DNA from: Kocuria sp.
GTDB taxonomy: Bacteria; Actinomycetota; Actinomycetes; Actinomycetales; Micrococcaceae
Length of the DNA: 64,000 nt
Direction of reading: 5' to 3'
Assembly (NCBI RefSeq): GCF_030538595.1
Contig: NZ_JAUNTS010000001.1
Location: 317,112 to 381,111 of the forward strand
How positions within the stretch are numbered: the first letter of the stretch is position 1; each line of letters starts with the position of its first letter. Below, piece by piece: positions 16,531-24,972 of the stretch. The notes under the pieces were generated by a model. The model was given only the letters and a program-made list of their open reading frames with translations. It was not told the DNA's origin and ran no database searches. Made by a program: the position numbers and the translations under genes.

Positions 16531-17310
16531 ATGACTGCCATGAACGCGGCACACAAGAGCAACCCGGATACCAGCCCGGATATTTTCCGCACCCCTCAGC
16601 AGCGGGTCCACGTGGAACCCCAAAGCGGGAACTACAGCGAACGCCTGAACAAATTACGAGCTGCCGTGTTGGGCGCCAATGACGGCATTGTCTCCGTGGC
16701 CGCCACCGTGGTGGGTGTTGCCGGCGCATCAGCTGACCGCGGGGCACTGTTTTTGGTGGCTGCCGCAGCGTTGTCGGCCGGTGCACTGTCCATGGCGCTT
16801 GGCGAATACGTGTCAGTCTCCTCCCAGAAGGATTCACAAAAAGCTCTCATCGAGTTGGAGTCCCGGGAACTGGCCGAAATGCCACAGGAGGAACTGGCGG
16901 AATTGGAGCAGATTCTCCGCGACCGTGGGATGTCTGATGACGTGGCACGTGCCGCGGCAGCAGATCTGACCCAGCACAATGCCCTGAAAGCCCACCTGTC
17001 CTTTGAGCTTGGGATTGATGAGGACGACATCCCCTCTCCCATAGGAGCGGCCATTGCCTCCGCCTTGGCTTTCGTGACGGGGGCCATGCTGCCCATCCTG
17101 GCCATTCTGCTCCCGCCCGCCGGCGTGGCCATCCCCATCACATTTGCCGTGGTCCTCATTGCTCTTGCCATCACGGGATGGTTGGGCGCTGTGCTGGGCG
17201 GTTCCCCGCACAGGCTGAGGGCCGCCATGCGCTTGGTGGTGGGTGGCGCCTTGGCTTTGGCCGCCACCTTCGCCATCGGCTCGCTGCTGGGGACCGGAGC
17301 CATCGGCTGA
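16531..17310 (+). CDS. VIT1/CCC1-family metal transporter
   Basis: A 259-residue membrane protein. Residues about 40-100 contain LRAAVLGANDGIVSVAAT and a GALSMALGEYVSVSSQKDS segment, the hallmark first helices of the VIT1/CCC1 family. A soluble Glu-rich central stretch (ELAEMPQEELAELEQIL) follows, and three C-terminal helices. Members move Fe(II) or Mn(II) out of the cytosol. The central acidic region matches the metal-binding domain of plant VIT1. A GGGTTAGGC half-site just upstream recalls iron-regulator boxes but is too short to call. The gene converges on trxA across a strong stem loop. Confidence 0.85.
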   Translation: MTAMNAAHKSNPDTSPDIFRTPQQRVHVEPQSGNYSERLNKLRAAVLGANDGIVSVAATVVGVAGASADRGALFLVAAAALSAGALSMALGEYVSVSSQKDSQKALIELESRELAEMPQEELAELEQILRDRGMSDDVARAAAADLTQHNALKAHLSFELGIDEDDIPSPIGAAIASALAFVTGAMLPILAILLPPAGVAIPITFAVVLIALAITGWLGAVLGGSPHRLRAAMRLVVGGALALAATFAIGSLLGTGAIG

Positions 17311-17421
17311 CTCACCGCACGGTAGTCCCCGGTGGCTGAGCTTGTGAGCGGTTCCGGTGGGGCGGCGTCGTGGTTGCCACCGGAATCCAGCAGAAACAGG
17401 CTCATGGGCCAGAAACACAGA

Positions 17422-17455
17422 GAGGGTGGGCGAGTCCGCGGACTCGCCCACCCTC
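17422..17455. terminator. Bidirectional terminator between VIT gene and trxA
   Basis: A perfect 16-bp inverted repeat (arms 17422-17437 and 17440-17455, GAGGGTGGGCGAGTCC and its complement) with a two-base centre. It lies between convergent genes. The stem is very stable; T tracts are absent, as is usual in high-GC actinobacteria. Confidence 0.75.
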
Positions 17456-17508
17456 ATGTTCTGTGCAGCTGCGCTGCCTCGGCTTGCTCGTGCAGCCCTG
17501 CCCTGGTT

Positions 17509-17886
17509 TTACTGCTCGGTGTCACCGGCCTGCTGTTCGGCCACCTGCTTGCGAACTTCTTCCATGTCCAAGCCCTTCACGGCGTCGACCACCTGATCCA
17601 GTGCGGATTCCGGCAATGCGCCAGCCTGGGAAAACACCAAAATGCCCTCCCGGAAAGCCATGAGGGTGGGGATGGAGGAGATCTGTGCGGAAGCGGCCAG
17701 CGCCTGCTGGTCCTCCGTGTCCACCTTGCCGAACACGATTTCCGGGTTCTTCTCTGAAGCTGACTCGAACGTGGGGGCAAACTGCTTGCAGGGGCCGCAC
17801 CAGTCAGCCCACCAGTCCAGTAGAACAATGTCATTACCGCTGATGGTTTCCTGCAGGTTTTCCTGAGTGATTTCAACCGTAGCCAT
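17509..17886 (-). CDS. trxA: Thioredoxin
   Basis: A 125-residue thioredoxin. The active site WCGPCK sits near residue 30 after the beta strand IVLLDWWAD. The cis-proline lies in ISSIPTLMAF near residue 71. The C-terminus carries about 15 extra residues, EVRKQVAEQQAGDTEQ, beyond the fold. It reduces disulfides in cytosolic proteins using thioredoxin reductase, which is not encoded in this window. The ATG at 17886 gives the expected family N-terminus. It is monocistronic, located just downstream of tRNA-Tyr on the same strand. Confidence 0.93.
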   Translation of the reverse strand: MATVEITQENLQETISGNDIVLLDWWADWCGPCKQFAPTFESASEKNPEIVFGKVDTEDQQALAASAQISSIPTLMAFREGILVFSQAGALPESALDQVVDAVKGLDMEEVRKQVAEQQAGDTEQ

Positions 17887-17967
17887 GGTGTCCAGCCTAC
17901 GGACCCCAGGGAGAGGTGTCTTGTGCGTTCACCACCAGGGAAAGCCGGAAGCGCACGCCAGCAATGC

Positions 17968-18000
17968 AAAAGTCCCGGAACCAGGTGGTTCCGGGACTTT
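17968..18000 (-). terminator. Terminator of tRNA-Tyr
   Basis: AGTCCCGGAACCA (17971-17983) pairs perfectly with 17986-17998 around a two-base centre. Read on the minus strand it begins directly after the tRNA 3' end and is followed by TTTT, a classical intrinsic terminator. Confidence 0.8.
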
Positions 18001-18001
18001 G

Positions 18002-18083
18002 TGGCAGATGAGGGATTCGAACCCCCGTAGGCAGTGCCAGCTGATTTACAGTCAGCCCCCTTTGGCCGCTCGGGTAATCTGCC
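18002..18083 (-). tRNA. tRNA-Tyr (GTA)
   Basis: On the minus strand the gene begins GGCAGATTACCCGAG and ends with GGTTCGAATCC, then ATCTGCC and discriminator A. The acceptor arm pairs GGCAGAT with ATCTGCC. The anticodon loop is CTGTAAA, anticodon GTA (18047-18049). A long variable arm makes it a class II tRNA, as expected for bacterial tRNA-Tyr. The CCA end is not encoded. Confidence 0.95.
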
Positions 18084-18213
18084 GAGTTTGTCACGGGCCG
18101 TGTTGCCACTGACCCTGACGCGCCCCTGCAACAGGAGCGGTGCAACTCTACTGAACATGGGCGAAGGAGCCAAATCGCTGCCTCGGCCTTGAAGTGTTTG
18201 CTCTCCAGCGAGC

Positions 18214-18603
18214 TCAGACGGAAAAGGCGCGTGCCTGGATCTGGGCAAAGAACGCCAATGCCTGTTCCAGCGTGACTTCCCCTCGGCTCACGGCACGGTC
18301 CAGTTCCTCTGCCACGGCACCCAGCCGTTCAGTGACCGCAAGCTGCGAAGTGGTCACGCTTGGTTGATCCCAGAGCACACCTTGATCCGGGCTGACCGCA
18401 GGAATCTCTCCCGTGACGTCCACGGCCACCGCCGGGGCCGAGCCCATACCGGTGAGCAGGGCAGCCGCCAGCACGGTACCCACGGCTGCTTTGCCGGTCC
18501 GGGCTGCCTGGCGGTTCAACTGTGAGACCCCATTGGCTATCCGCGAGCGCCGCTGCGGATCCGACGGCGAGTTCAGCAAAAACTTCGACGACGTTGCACT
18601 CAT
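18214..18603 (-). CDS. Small exported or membrane-anchored protein, unknown
   Basis: No family recognised. The 129-residue product starts at ATG 18603 with a long Arg/Lys-containing N-region (residues 1-38). A hydrophobic stretch AAVGTVLAAALLTGMGSAPAVA resembles a signal peptide ending in AVA, and the remaining 65 residues are soluble. The mature part has a helical, acidic C-terminus (LGAVAEELDRAVSRGEVTL). The long N-region would be unusual for a Sec signal. Coding status rests on the coherent signal-like sequence and on the absence of a better frame. Confidence 0.5.
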   Translation of the reverse strand: MSATSSKFLLNSPSDPQRRSRIANGVSQLNRQAARTGKAAVGTVLAAALLTGMGSAPAVAVDVTGEIPAVSPDQGVLWDQPSVTTSQLAVTERLGAVAEELDRAVSRGEVTLEQALAFFAQIQARAFSV

Positions 18604-18734
18604 GAGTGCAGTGTGCCGGATCTACCTGCAGAAGTCCTCAGACGGACATCACAAATCCATCACACCTCTAGACTGGCCTGTGACTTCCACGGGGCACCGC
18701 TGCCCCACAACCCCGTCATGAAAGCGAGTTACCC

Positions 18735-19226
18735 ATGGCCAGCGACTCAACCTTCGATGTTGTCAGCAAGGTGGACAAGCAGGAGGTGTCCAACGCATTG
18801 AACCAGGCGCAGAAGGAGGTGGCGCAGCGTTACGACTTCCGGGGCGTTGGCGCGGACATCGACTTCTCCGGCGAAAAGATCCTCATCAAGGCCAACTCCC
18901 AGGAGCGCGCACAGGCGGTTTTGGACGTGTTCCAGTCCAAGTTGGTCAAGCGCGGCATCTCCCTGAAGTCCCTGGATGCCGGGGAACCGTACGCCTCCGG
19001 CAAGGAGTTCCGTATTGAGGCCACCATCAAGGAGGGCATTGCCCAGGACCAGGCCAAAAAGATCTCCAAGATCATCCGGGATGAGGCCCCCAAGTCCGTC
19101 AAAGCCACCATCCAGGGTGATGAACTGCGCGTCTCCTCCAAGTCCCGCGATGACCTCCAGGAGACCATCAACCTCTTGAAGTCAGCGGACGTTGAGGTGG
19201 ATCTGCAGTTTGTGAACTTCCGCTAG
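18735..19226 (+). CDS. yajQ: YajQ-family nucleotide-binding protein
   Basis: A 163-residue protein of exactly family length. It begins ASDSTFDVVSKVDKQEV and continues with ALNQAQKEVAQRYDFRG, the conserved YajQ start. It ends DLQETINLLKSADVEVDLQ and FVNFR. Family members bind cyclic di-GMP in some proteobacteria; nucleic-acid binding has also been reported. The role in actinobacteria is unclear. ATG 18735 has AAAGCGAG upstream. Monocistronic, convergent with htpX. Confidence 0.93.
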   Translation: MASDSTFDVVSKVDKQEVSNALNQAQKEVAQRYDFRGVGADIDFSGEKILIKANSQERAQAVLDVFQSKLVKRGISLKSLDAGEPYASGKEFRIEATIKEGIAQDQAKKISKIIRDEAPKSVKATIQGDELRVSSKSRDDLQETINLLKSADVEVDLQFVNFR

Positions 19227-19248
19227 AGCCCCTGCGGCAACCCCCTGA

Positions 19249-19303
19249 CCAACGACGACGCCGGTGCTCACCTTCCGAAGGTGAACACCGGCGTCGTCGT
19301 TGG
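19249..19303. terminator. Bidirectional terminator between yajQ and htpX
   Basis: An 18-bp perfect stem (19249-19266 with 19286-19303) with outer bases CCAACGACGACGCCGGTG, enclosing a second hairpin CACCTT/AAGGTG (19269-19274, 19278-19283). It separates convergent genes. The GACGACGCC outer arm recurs in the terminator at 51768-51821. Confidence 0.75.
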
Positions 19304-19364
19304 TCCACTCACGTGGTGGACCTGCTCCATGCGTTGTGTGGACTGTGGTCAAGCGGGTGAACGC

Positions 19365-20258
19365 TCAACGCTGTGTGTAGCCCCCGCGAGCCATGTTTTG
19401 CAGGCGAGCAATGCGATCCGCCGTGGGCGGGTGAGTGCGGAACAGATTGGCCATGCCGCGACCTGCAAATGGGTTGGCGATCATCATGGAAGAGGTGTTG
19501 ACCACCCTTTGATCGTTGGCGTTCAGCGGCCGGGCGTTGACACCATTCTCGATCTTGTTGAGGGCATTCGCCAGGGCGATGGGGTCACCGGTGAGCTTGG
19601 CACCGTCCTCATCGGCGTCGTACTCGCGGGTGCGGGAGATCGCCAGCTGGATCACGGTGGCAGCCACGGGCGCCAGGAACGCAATGGCCAGGCCACCCAG
19701 CACGTTTCCGCCGTTGTTGCTGTTTCCACCGCGGCCAAAGATCGCGGCGAATTGAAGCATCTGCGCCACGGAAGTGATCACACCCGCAATGGCTGCCGCA
19801 ACCGAAGAGGTCAGGATGTCTCGGTTGTAAACGTGCATGAGTTCGTGTCCCAGAACCCCGCGCAGCTCGCGCTGATCGAGCAACTGCATGATGCCCTCGG
19901 TACAGCACACCGCCGCATTCTGCGGGTTACGTCCGGTGGCAAAAGCATTGGGGCTCATGGTGGGTGAGATGTAAAGCCGCGGCATGGGCTGGCCCGCCTG
20001 GTCTGAAAGCTCACGAACAATCCGGTACAGCTCCGGCGCCTGCTGCTCCGTCACCGGAACGGCGCGCATGGACTTCAGCGCAATTTTGTCGCTGTTCCAG
20101 TAGCTGTAAGCGGTGGTGCCCAACCCGATCAGCGCAAAGAGGAAAATGAACATGGAGTTGTTGGCGGCCACGGCCACCCCGTAGCCGATGGCCAACAGCA
20201 GAAGCCACATGCCACCCAGAAGAGTTACGGTTTTCAACCCGTTGAAATGTCGGTGCAT
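19365..20258 (-). CDS. htpX: Zinc metalloprotease HtpX
   Basis: A 297-residue M48-family membrane protease. Two N-terminal helices ([20 protein letters not shown] and [19 protein letters not shown]) precede the metal site HELMH, with the third ligand Glu probably in [13 protein letters not shown]. It degrades misfolded membrane proteins in the cytoplasmic membrane. The start at ATG 20258 ([10 protein letters not shown]) matches the usual family start; an upstream in-frame GTG at 20300 with GAGGTAA before it would add 14 residues. Gly/Asn-rich sequence ([11 protein letters not shown]) lies in the loop between later helices. Confidence 0.92.
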   Translation of the reverse strand: MHRHFNGLKTVTLLGGMWLLLLAIGYGVAVAANNSMFIFLFALIGLGTTAYSYWNSDKIALKSMRAVPVTEQQAPELYRIVRELSDQAGQPMPRLYISPTMSPNAFATGRNPQNAAVCCTEGIMQLLDQRELRGVLGHELMHVYNRDILTSSVAAAIAGVITSVAQMLQFAAIFGRGGNSNNGGNVLGGLAIAFLAPVAATVIQLAISRTREYDADEDGAKLTGDPIALANALNKIENGVNARPLNANDQRVVNTSSMMIANPFAGRGMANLFRTHPPTADRIARLQNMARGGYTQR

Positions 20259-20382
20259 GGTGTTCGTATCATTCCTTGATGTGTGATCCGTAATGTTCAC
20301 TTACCTCAACTGAAGTCCCCGCGGATGTGTTCCGGGCTGCGGCGTAGCAACAGCAGAGTCTGGGTGAACATGCACCATTCTC

Positions 20383-23163
20383 TCAGCTGAGCCGAACCCA
20401 GCCCTGCGGTGTCCAGAGCCACCAGCCGCCGGGGCCTTGGCCCTGGCCCGGAGTGGCATTCTCCCCCTGTCCCGGGTCCTGCGTGGTGGTATCCCTGGGG
20501 CCTACAGCATCCTCGTCCGTGTTGGTGCTGTCTGAATCATTCGTGGTGGCGTCTGCCGTGTCTGTACTGTCCGCGGTGTCTGTGCTGTCCGCTGGGGTGC
20601 TCTCAGGGGCCGTTGGATCAGCATCAGTGGAATCGGTGGCTGAATCGTCCACGGGCTGGACAGGCTCCGCCGGTTCGGCCGGCTCTACTGGGTCTACTGG
20701 TTGAGCTGCTTCGGTCGACTCGGGCGTGGAGTCATTACCCGTCTCGCCACTGTTGGAGGTGGGCTCCGGCTCGGATGCCGTGGGCTCCTGGTCCGGAGCG
20801 GGTTCCGGGGCAGTGCCCAGATCAGTGGTTGGTTCCGGATCAGCAGTTGGTTCCGGATCAGCCACGGGGGCAGGGTCGGCAGCTGGTTCCGGATCTGCGC
20901 TTGATTCCGGCTCAGTGGTCGGTTCCGATTCAGCGGGTGAGACGCGCTCGGGGCTTGAGGCGGCTCCGGCGTCGTCACCTGCCGTGGAGTCCTCAACGGC
21001 CGACGAATCCTCGACCGCAGGGGTGCCAGGCACCGCGGGGGCAAAGTTGGTCGCAGGGGAGGATTCGATCGGTGCCGATGTTTCAGGGGCACCGGGAGCC
21101 ACCGGGGTCGCAGGCGCACTGGGGACTGATGGCACGGGAGGATCAACGGTGGGATCAGCTGTGCCCGGTTGGGCGGGTGCTGTGGGAGTGGTTGTCTGCG
21201 GCGGCGCCACCGGGCTGGTAGGAGCTGCGGGCTCAGGAGCAGTCGGAGCCAGGGGCGTGGTCCATGTGGGAGCCGGCAGAGACCCTGAGTTCTGCTGCGG
21301 CACATTGGGAGCCCAGGGAGTTGGCCGAGTCCCGGACTGCGGGTAGCCAGATTCCGTGGCCGCACTGTAGCTGGTCCCGGCCTGGCCAAAGGACAACAGA
21401 CCGCTACCGCCTTGGCTCTCGGCGGACTGCTGCGCTCCAGAAGGTTGCTGCCCAGCGGAAGGCTGCCCGAATCCGGCGGAGGTATCGCCGCCACCGCCAT
21501 CCGATCCACCAGCCATGTCCGGTCCGGCAGCTACATCTGTGTCGCGGTTTTGGGCCCGGTCCAAGGCGGTGATGAATGACGGCTCGCTCGGGGCGTCGTC
21601 GTCGTTGACAGCACGCATCTGAGTGGCGCCGGGGACCTCCGGCTGCTCCGGGTCAGTTGCGGAGTCGGAATTGCCCGAGGGCACGGAGGTGGCTGCGGTG
21701 TCCCCGGAATCCTCCGGAGTCACGTTTCCGTTGGCCGGGAAGGGAAGGCCGCCCAACGTGGTGGAGTTGTTGGTGCCATCGTCCTGAACCAGTGTGCTGA
21801 CCCCAACGCCCACCAGGGCCACGGCTGCAGATGCGGCAACCGCGCCCACCGCGATTTTCAGTCCCAGTCCCGCACCTGCTCCGGCAACCACTCCCGTGAC
21901 CCCGGCGCCACCTGACCCGCTGTTGGCGGTGGAGGCAGACTCGCCCGCCGGCCCGGTGGCGCTTGCAGCGGAACCGGCACTCACGACGTCGTCGGGCGCC
22001 GTTGCATCCCCCGCTGCGGCTGTGGTGGCAGGGTCAGCATGAGATGCTGCGGCCCCGTTGGCTGCGGCACCCTCACTGGTTGCTGCGGCCCCGTCGGTTG
22101 CGGGAGAGCCCGCCGCATCTGCGGTCCCAGCCACTGTGGCCTGAGTTCCCGTGGTGACACCCGCCAGGCCGCCGGTACCGGAAACCATCAGCGCAGCCAG
22201 CACCTTGGACTCGGTTCCCCACAGCGGCAACGCGGCCAGGGCAGGCAGCAGCCAGGTGCGCATACCCACTCCAGTGTCTTGCAGCTGAAGGTACTCGGCC
22301 GTGCAGCGCGGGCAGGAATCCAGATGCTGCTGAACCTCGCGGCGAGCCCTTGAGCCCAAACTGCCTTGAACAAAGGCACCCAGCTCTCCGGCCACCTCCG
22401 GGCAGGAGGCTGTGGCGGCGTGTGAAACCTGCGCTTGGAGATAAGCGGCTTGCAACCCTTCCCGGGCGCGCTTGGCCAGGGCAGAAACGGCATTGGGGGT
22501 CATCCCCAACAGACCTGCCACGGCCCGCGGCTTCATCTCCTCCACTTCCGTGTGCCATAGCACCGCTTGCCAGCGCTCCGGGAGGGAGGCAAAGGCGTTG
22601 GCCACGGTGATGGAGTCGCACTGTTTGACCACGACGTCGTCAAAATCTTGCGGTCGGTCCAGGACCGTGTGCTCATCCACCGGCCGAATCTTGCCGGTGC
22701 TGACCGCATGATCCACCGCCAAGCGGCCGATGGTGGTGACCAAGTAACTGCGCATGAACTTCTGCGGCCCACCACCGCTACGAATCACCGCCAACACCTT
22801 GGCAAAAGCCTCGGACACAAGGTCCTCGGCGTCGTGAACATTGCGGGTGTGCATGCGCGCCACATTGAGCGCCGTGGAGCGGTGCCGTTCGTAGAGCACA
22901 CCGTAGGAGGATTCATCCCCTGCCCGGACAGCCTCCAGCAGTTGCTCATCGCCCACGACAGAGGGGGCGTCTTCTACGGAGCCGGCCTGCGACGTCGCCC
23001 CCTGGTTCACGTCCGAAGGCTGTGGCTCCGCTGCGGGAGCCTCGGCATGGGGAGCCTGCGCGTAGGAGGTTGCGGTATCCGCTTGGCCGGGGGTGGGCAC
23101 GGCCGGGGAGGCGCCCGTCTGGTCGATCTGGGGCGGGGACTGTGAATCGCGTGGGGCTCCGAT
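20383..23163 (-). CDS. ECF sigma factor fused to zinc finger, membrane helices and long extracytoplasmic tail
   Basis: A predicted 926-residue fusion. After a Pro/Ala/Gln-rich leader, sigma region 2 lies at about residues 85-155 ([20 protein letters not shown]) and region 4 at 193-246 ([19 protein letters not shown], then [20 protein letters not shown]). A zf-HC2-like zinc finger with H-x3-C-x2-C (HLDSCPRC) follows at about 254-287. Hydrophobic segments lie at about 303-330 and 426-459. The last 450 residues are Thr/Pro/Glu-rich with [10 protein letters not shown] repeats and a terminal [15 protein letters not shown]. The protein thus merges sigma and anti-sigma-like parts on one membrane chain. 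The start is set at ATC 23163, seven bases after AGGAGGAGG and downstream of a good promoter; no ATG or GTG fits. Confidence 0.75.
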   Translation of the reverse strand: MGAPRDSQSPPQIDQTGASPAVPTPGQADTATSYAQAPHAEAPAAEPQPSDVNQGATSQAGSVEDAPSVVGDEQLLEAVRAGDESSYGVLYERHRSTALNVARMHTRNVHDAEDLVSEAFAKVLAVIRSGGGPQKFMRSYLVTTIGRLAVDHAVSTGKIRPVDEHTVLDRPQDFDDVVVKQCDSITVANAFASLPERWQAVLWHTEVEEMKPRAVAGLLGMTPNAVSALAKRAREGLQAAYLQAQVSHAATASCPEVAGELGAFVQGSLGSRARREVQQHLDSCPRCTAEYLQLQDTGVGMRTWLLPALAALPLWGTESKVLAALMVSGTGGLAGVTTGTQATVAGTADAAGSPATDGAAATSEGAAANGAAASHADPATTAAAGDATAPDDVVSAGSAASATGPAGESASTANSGSGGAGVTGVVAGAGAGLGLKIAVGAVAASAAVALVGVGVSTLVQDDGTNNSTTLGGLPFPANGNVTPEDSGDTAATSVPSGNSDSATDPEQPEVPGATQMRAVNDDDAPSEPSFITALDRAQNRDTDVAAGPDMAGGSDGGGGDTSAGFGQPSAGQQPSGAQQSAESQGGSGLLSFGQAGTSYSAATESGYPQSGTRPTPWAPNVPQQNSGSLPAPTWTTPLAPTAPEPAAPTSPVAPPQTTTPTAPAQPGTADPTVDPPVPSVPSAPATPVAPGAPETSAPIESSPATNFAPAVPGTPAVEDSSAVEDSTAGDDAGAASSPERVSPAESEPTTEPESSADPEPAADPAPVADPEPTADPEPTTDLGTAPEPAPDQEPTASEPEPTSNSGETGNDSTPESTEAAQPVDPVEPAEPAEPVQPVDDSATDSTDADPTAPESTPADSTDTADSTDTADATTNDSDSTNTDEDAVGPRDTTTQDPGQGENATPGQGQGPGGWWLWTPQGWVRLS

Positions 23164-23221
23164 GGCGCAGCCTCCTCCTAACAAGCATCCTGGGCGGGCA
23201 GGTATACCCGCGAGCCTCCCT

Positions 23222-23250
23222 AGTCTACGTGCCGTGCGGTAGCCATCCAA
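23222..23250 (-). promoter_or_regulatory. Sigma-A-type promoter of the ECF fusion gene
   Basis: On the minus strand TTGGAT (23250-23245) and TAGACT (23227-23222) are separated by exactly 17 bases. Transcription would begin about 23214, leaving a leader of about 50 bases that contains the AGGAGGAGG ribosome binding site. This places earlier in-frame TTG codons upstream of the transcript start. Confidence 0.55.
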
Positions 23251-23384
23251 GGCGCTTGACCTGGGTAAATAATCATCCAGCCTTTGCCCAGCCAAAGATC
23301 AGTGAACTTTCCTGTTGGACGTACCCGGCGATTCCGGCCCCTGGGTTACGGTGGCTGAAGGCACGTCAACATTCAGGAGGAATC

Positions 23385-24896
23385 ATGTCTGCCGATTCGC
23401 AGAGCACCAATCAGAACATTGTGGAGACTGGGCTGCGCGCCACGGGCAGTTTCACCACCGATCAGCTGGGCAAACCCGTCAGCTCGGATGCTCACTCCCT
23501 GACCAGCGGCGGCCCGGACGGCGTGATTGCCCTGCATGACACCTACGTGGTGGAAAAGCTGGCGGCCTTTGACCGCGAACGCATCCCCGAGCGCGTGGTG
23601 CATGCCAAGGGCGGTGGCGCATTCGGTGAACTGGAAATCACGGAGGACGTCTCCCAGTACACGCGAGCCGCAGTGTTCCAGCAGGGCACCAAAACTCCCA
23701 TGCTGGCGCGTTTCTCCACCGTGGCCGGCGAACAGGGCTCGCCGGACACCTGGCGTGACCCCCGTGGTTTTTCGCTGAAGTTCTACACCACCGAGGGCAA
23801 CCTGGACATCGTGGGCAACAACACGCCCGTTTTCTTTGTCCGGGACGGCATCAAGTTCCCGGACTTCATCCACTCCCAGAAGCGCCTTCCCGGCTCCGGT
23901 CTGCGGGACAACACCATGCAGTGGGATTTCTGGACCCAGTCCCCCGAATCTGCGCATCAGGTGACCTACTTGATGGGTGAGCGTGGCATTCCCACGTCCT
24001 GGCGTCACATGAACGGCTACGGTTCGCACACCTACCAGTGGGTCAACGACTCTGGCGAACGGTTCTGGGTCAAGTACCACTTCATCTCCGAGCAGGGTGT
24101 TGAAGGGCTTTCCGAGGAGGAAGCCGCCAAGATTGCCGGTGATGACGCCGATGCCCACCGCCGTGACCTCTACGACTCCATTGAGCGTGGCGAGTTCCCG
24201 TCCTGGTCCGTTGAGGTCCAGGTGATTCCGTATGAAGATGCCAAGACTTACCGCTACAACATCTTTGATGTGACCAAGACTGTGCCCAAGGGTGATTACC
24301 CGAGGATCAAGATTGGCCGCTTCACGCTGAACCAGAATCCGTTGAACTTCTTTGCCCAGATTGAGCAGGCGGCGTTCTCCCCGGGCAACACGGTTCCGGG
24401 GCACGAAATCTCCCCGGACAAGATGTTGATGACCCGCGTGTTCTCCTACCCGGACACCCACCGTCACCGCCTGGGAGCCAACTTTGCCGAATTGCCGGTG
24501 AACTACCCGCATTACGCCGAGCAGAACTCATATTCGCAGGACGGCCCCATGCGGCATTCCTTCAAGGCCCCCGATCAGCCTGTTTACGCACCCAACACCA
24601 AGGGTGGTCCGGTTGCCGGGCAGGGTGTGAAGCCCGCCGATGAAATGCGCTGGGAGACCGATGGAGAGATGGTCCGCGCCGCAGCCACGCTCCATGAGGC
24701 CGACGACGATTTTGGCCAGGCGGGAATCCTCTACTCGCAGGTTCTCAATGCCGATCAGCAAGCCGTACTGGTGGACAACATTGCCGGTCACGTGGGTGAG
24801 GTTCAGGATGCTGAAATCCTGGAACGCGCCCTGCAGTACTGGGAAAACGTGCACCCGGAGTTGGGCCAGCGAGTCCGCGCGGCACTGAACTCCTGA
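23385..24896 (+). CDS. katA: Haem catalase
   Basis: A 503-residue monofunctional small-subunit catalase. The distal His lies in [15 protein letters not shown] and the distal Asn in [17 protein letters not shown]. The proximal haem-binding Tyr is in [17 protein letters not shown]. It decomposes hydrogen peroxide in the cytosol. ATG 23385 is preceded by a near-perfect AGGAGG at a spacing of four bases (AGGAGGAATCATG), so a longer upstream frame was discarded. It is divergent from the ECF fusion gene, which raises the possibility of shared control. It ends next to a long inverted repeat. Confidence 0.95.
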   Translation: MSADSQSTNQNIVETGLRATGSFTTDQLGKPVSSDAHSLTSGGPDGVIALHDTYVVEKLAAFDRERIPERVVHAKGGGAFGELEITEDVSQYTRAAVFQQGTKTPMLARFSTVAGEQGSPDTWRDPRGFSLKFYTTEGNLDIVGNNTPVFFVRDGIKFPDFIHSQKRLPGSGLRDNTMQWDFWTQSPESAHQVTYLMGERGIPTSWRHMNGYGSHTYQWVNDSGERFWVKYHFISEQGVEGLSEEEAAKIAGDDADAHRRDLYDSIERGEFPSWSVEVQVIPYEDAKTYRYNIFDVTKTVPKGDYPRIKIGRFTLNQNPLNFFAQIEQAAFSPGNTVPGHEISPDKMLMTRVFSYPDTHRHRLGANFAELPVNYPHYAEQNSYSQDGPMRHSFKAPDQPVYAPNTKGGPVAGQGVKPADEMRWETDGEMVRAAATLHEADDDFGQAGILYSQVLNADQQAVLVDNIAGHVGEVQDAEILERALQYWENVHPELGQRVRAALNS

Positions 24897-24972
24897 CCCC
24901 CTCCGCCGAAATCATGGTTTGACCCAATTTTTGGGCCAGATTTTCCATCAATCCATGATTTCGGCGGAGGGG
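24897..24972. terminator. Long inverted repeat between convergent katA and SseB-like gene
   Basis: A perfect 20-bp inverted repeat, arms 24897-24916 and 24953-24972 (CCCCTCCGCCGAAATCATGG and complement). The 36-base loop contains a second small hairpin (GACCCA/TGGGCC). The left arm starts directly after the katA stop codon. The right arm overlaps the last codons of the minus-strand gene. It probably terminates both transcripts, but its AT content and size also resemble a small mobile repeat. Confidence 0.65.

Noticed and set aside
18840-19171. Minus-strand frame opposite yajQ
   Set aside because: YajQ is strongly conserved and full length on the plus strand.
23373-24512. A 379-codon minus-strand frame opposite katA
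   Set aside because: Complete catalase motifs on the plus strand explain the open frame.
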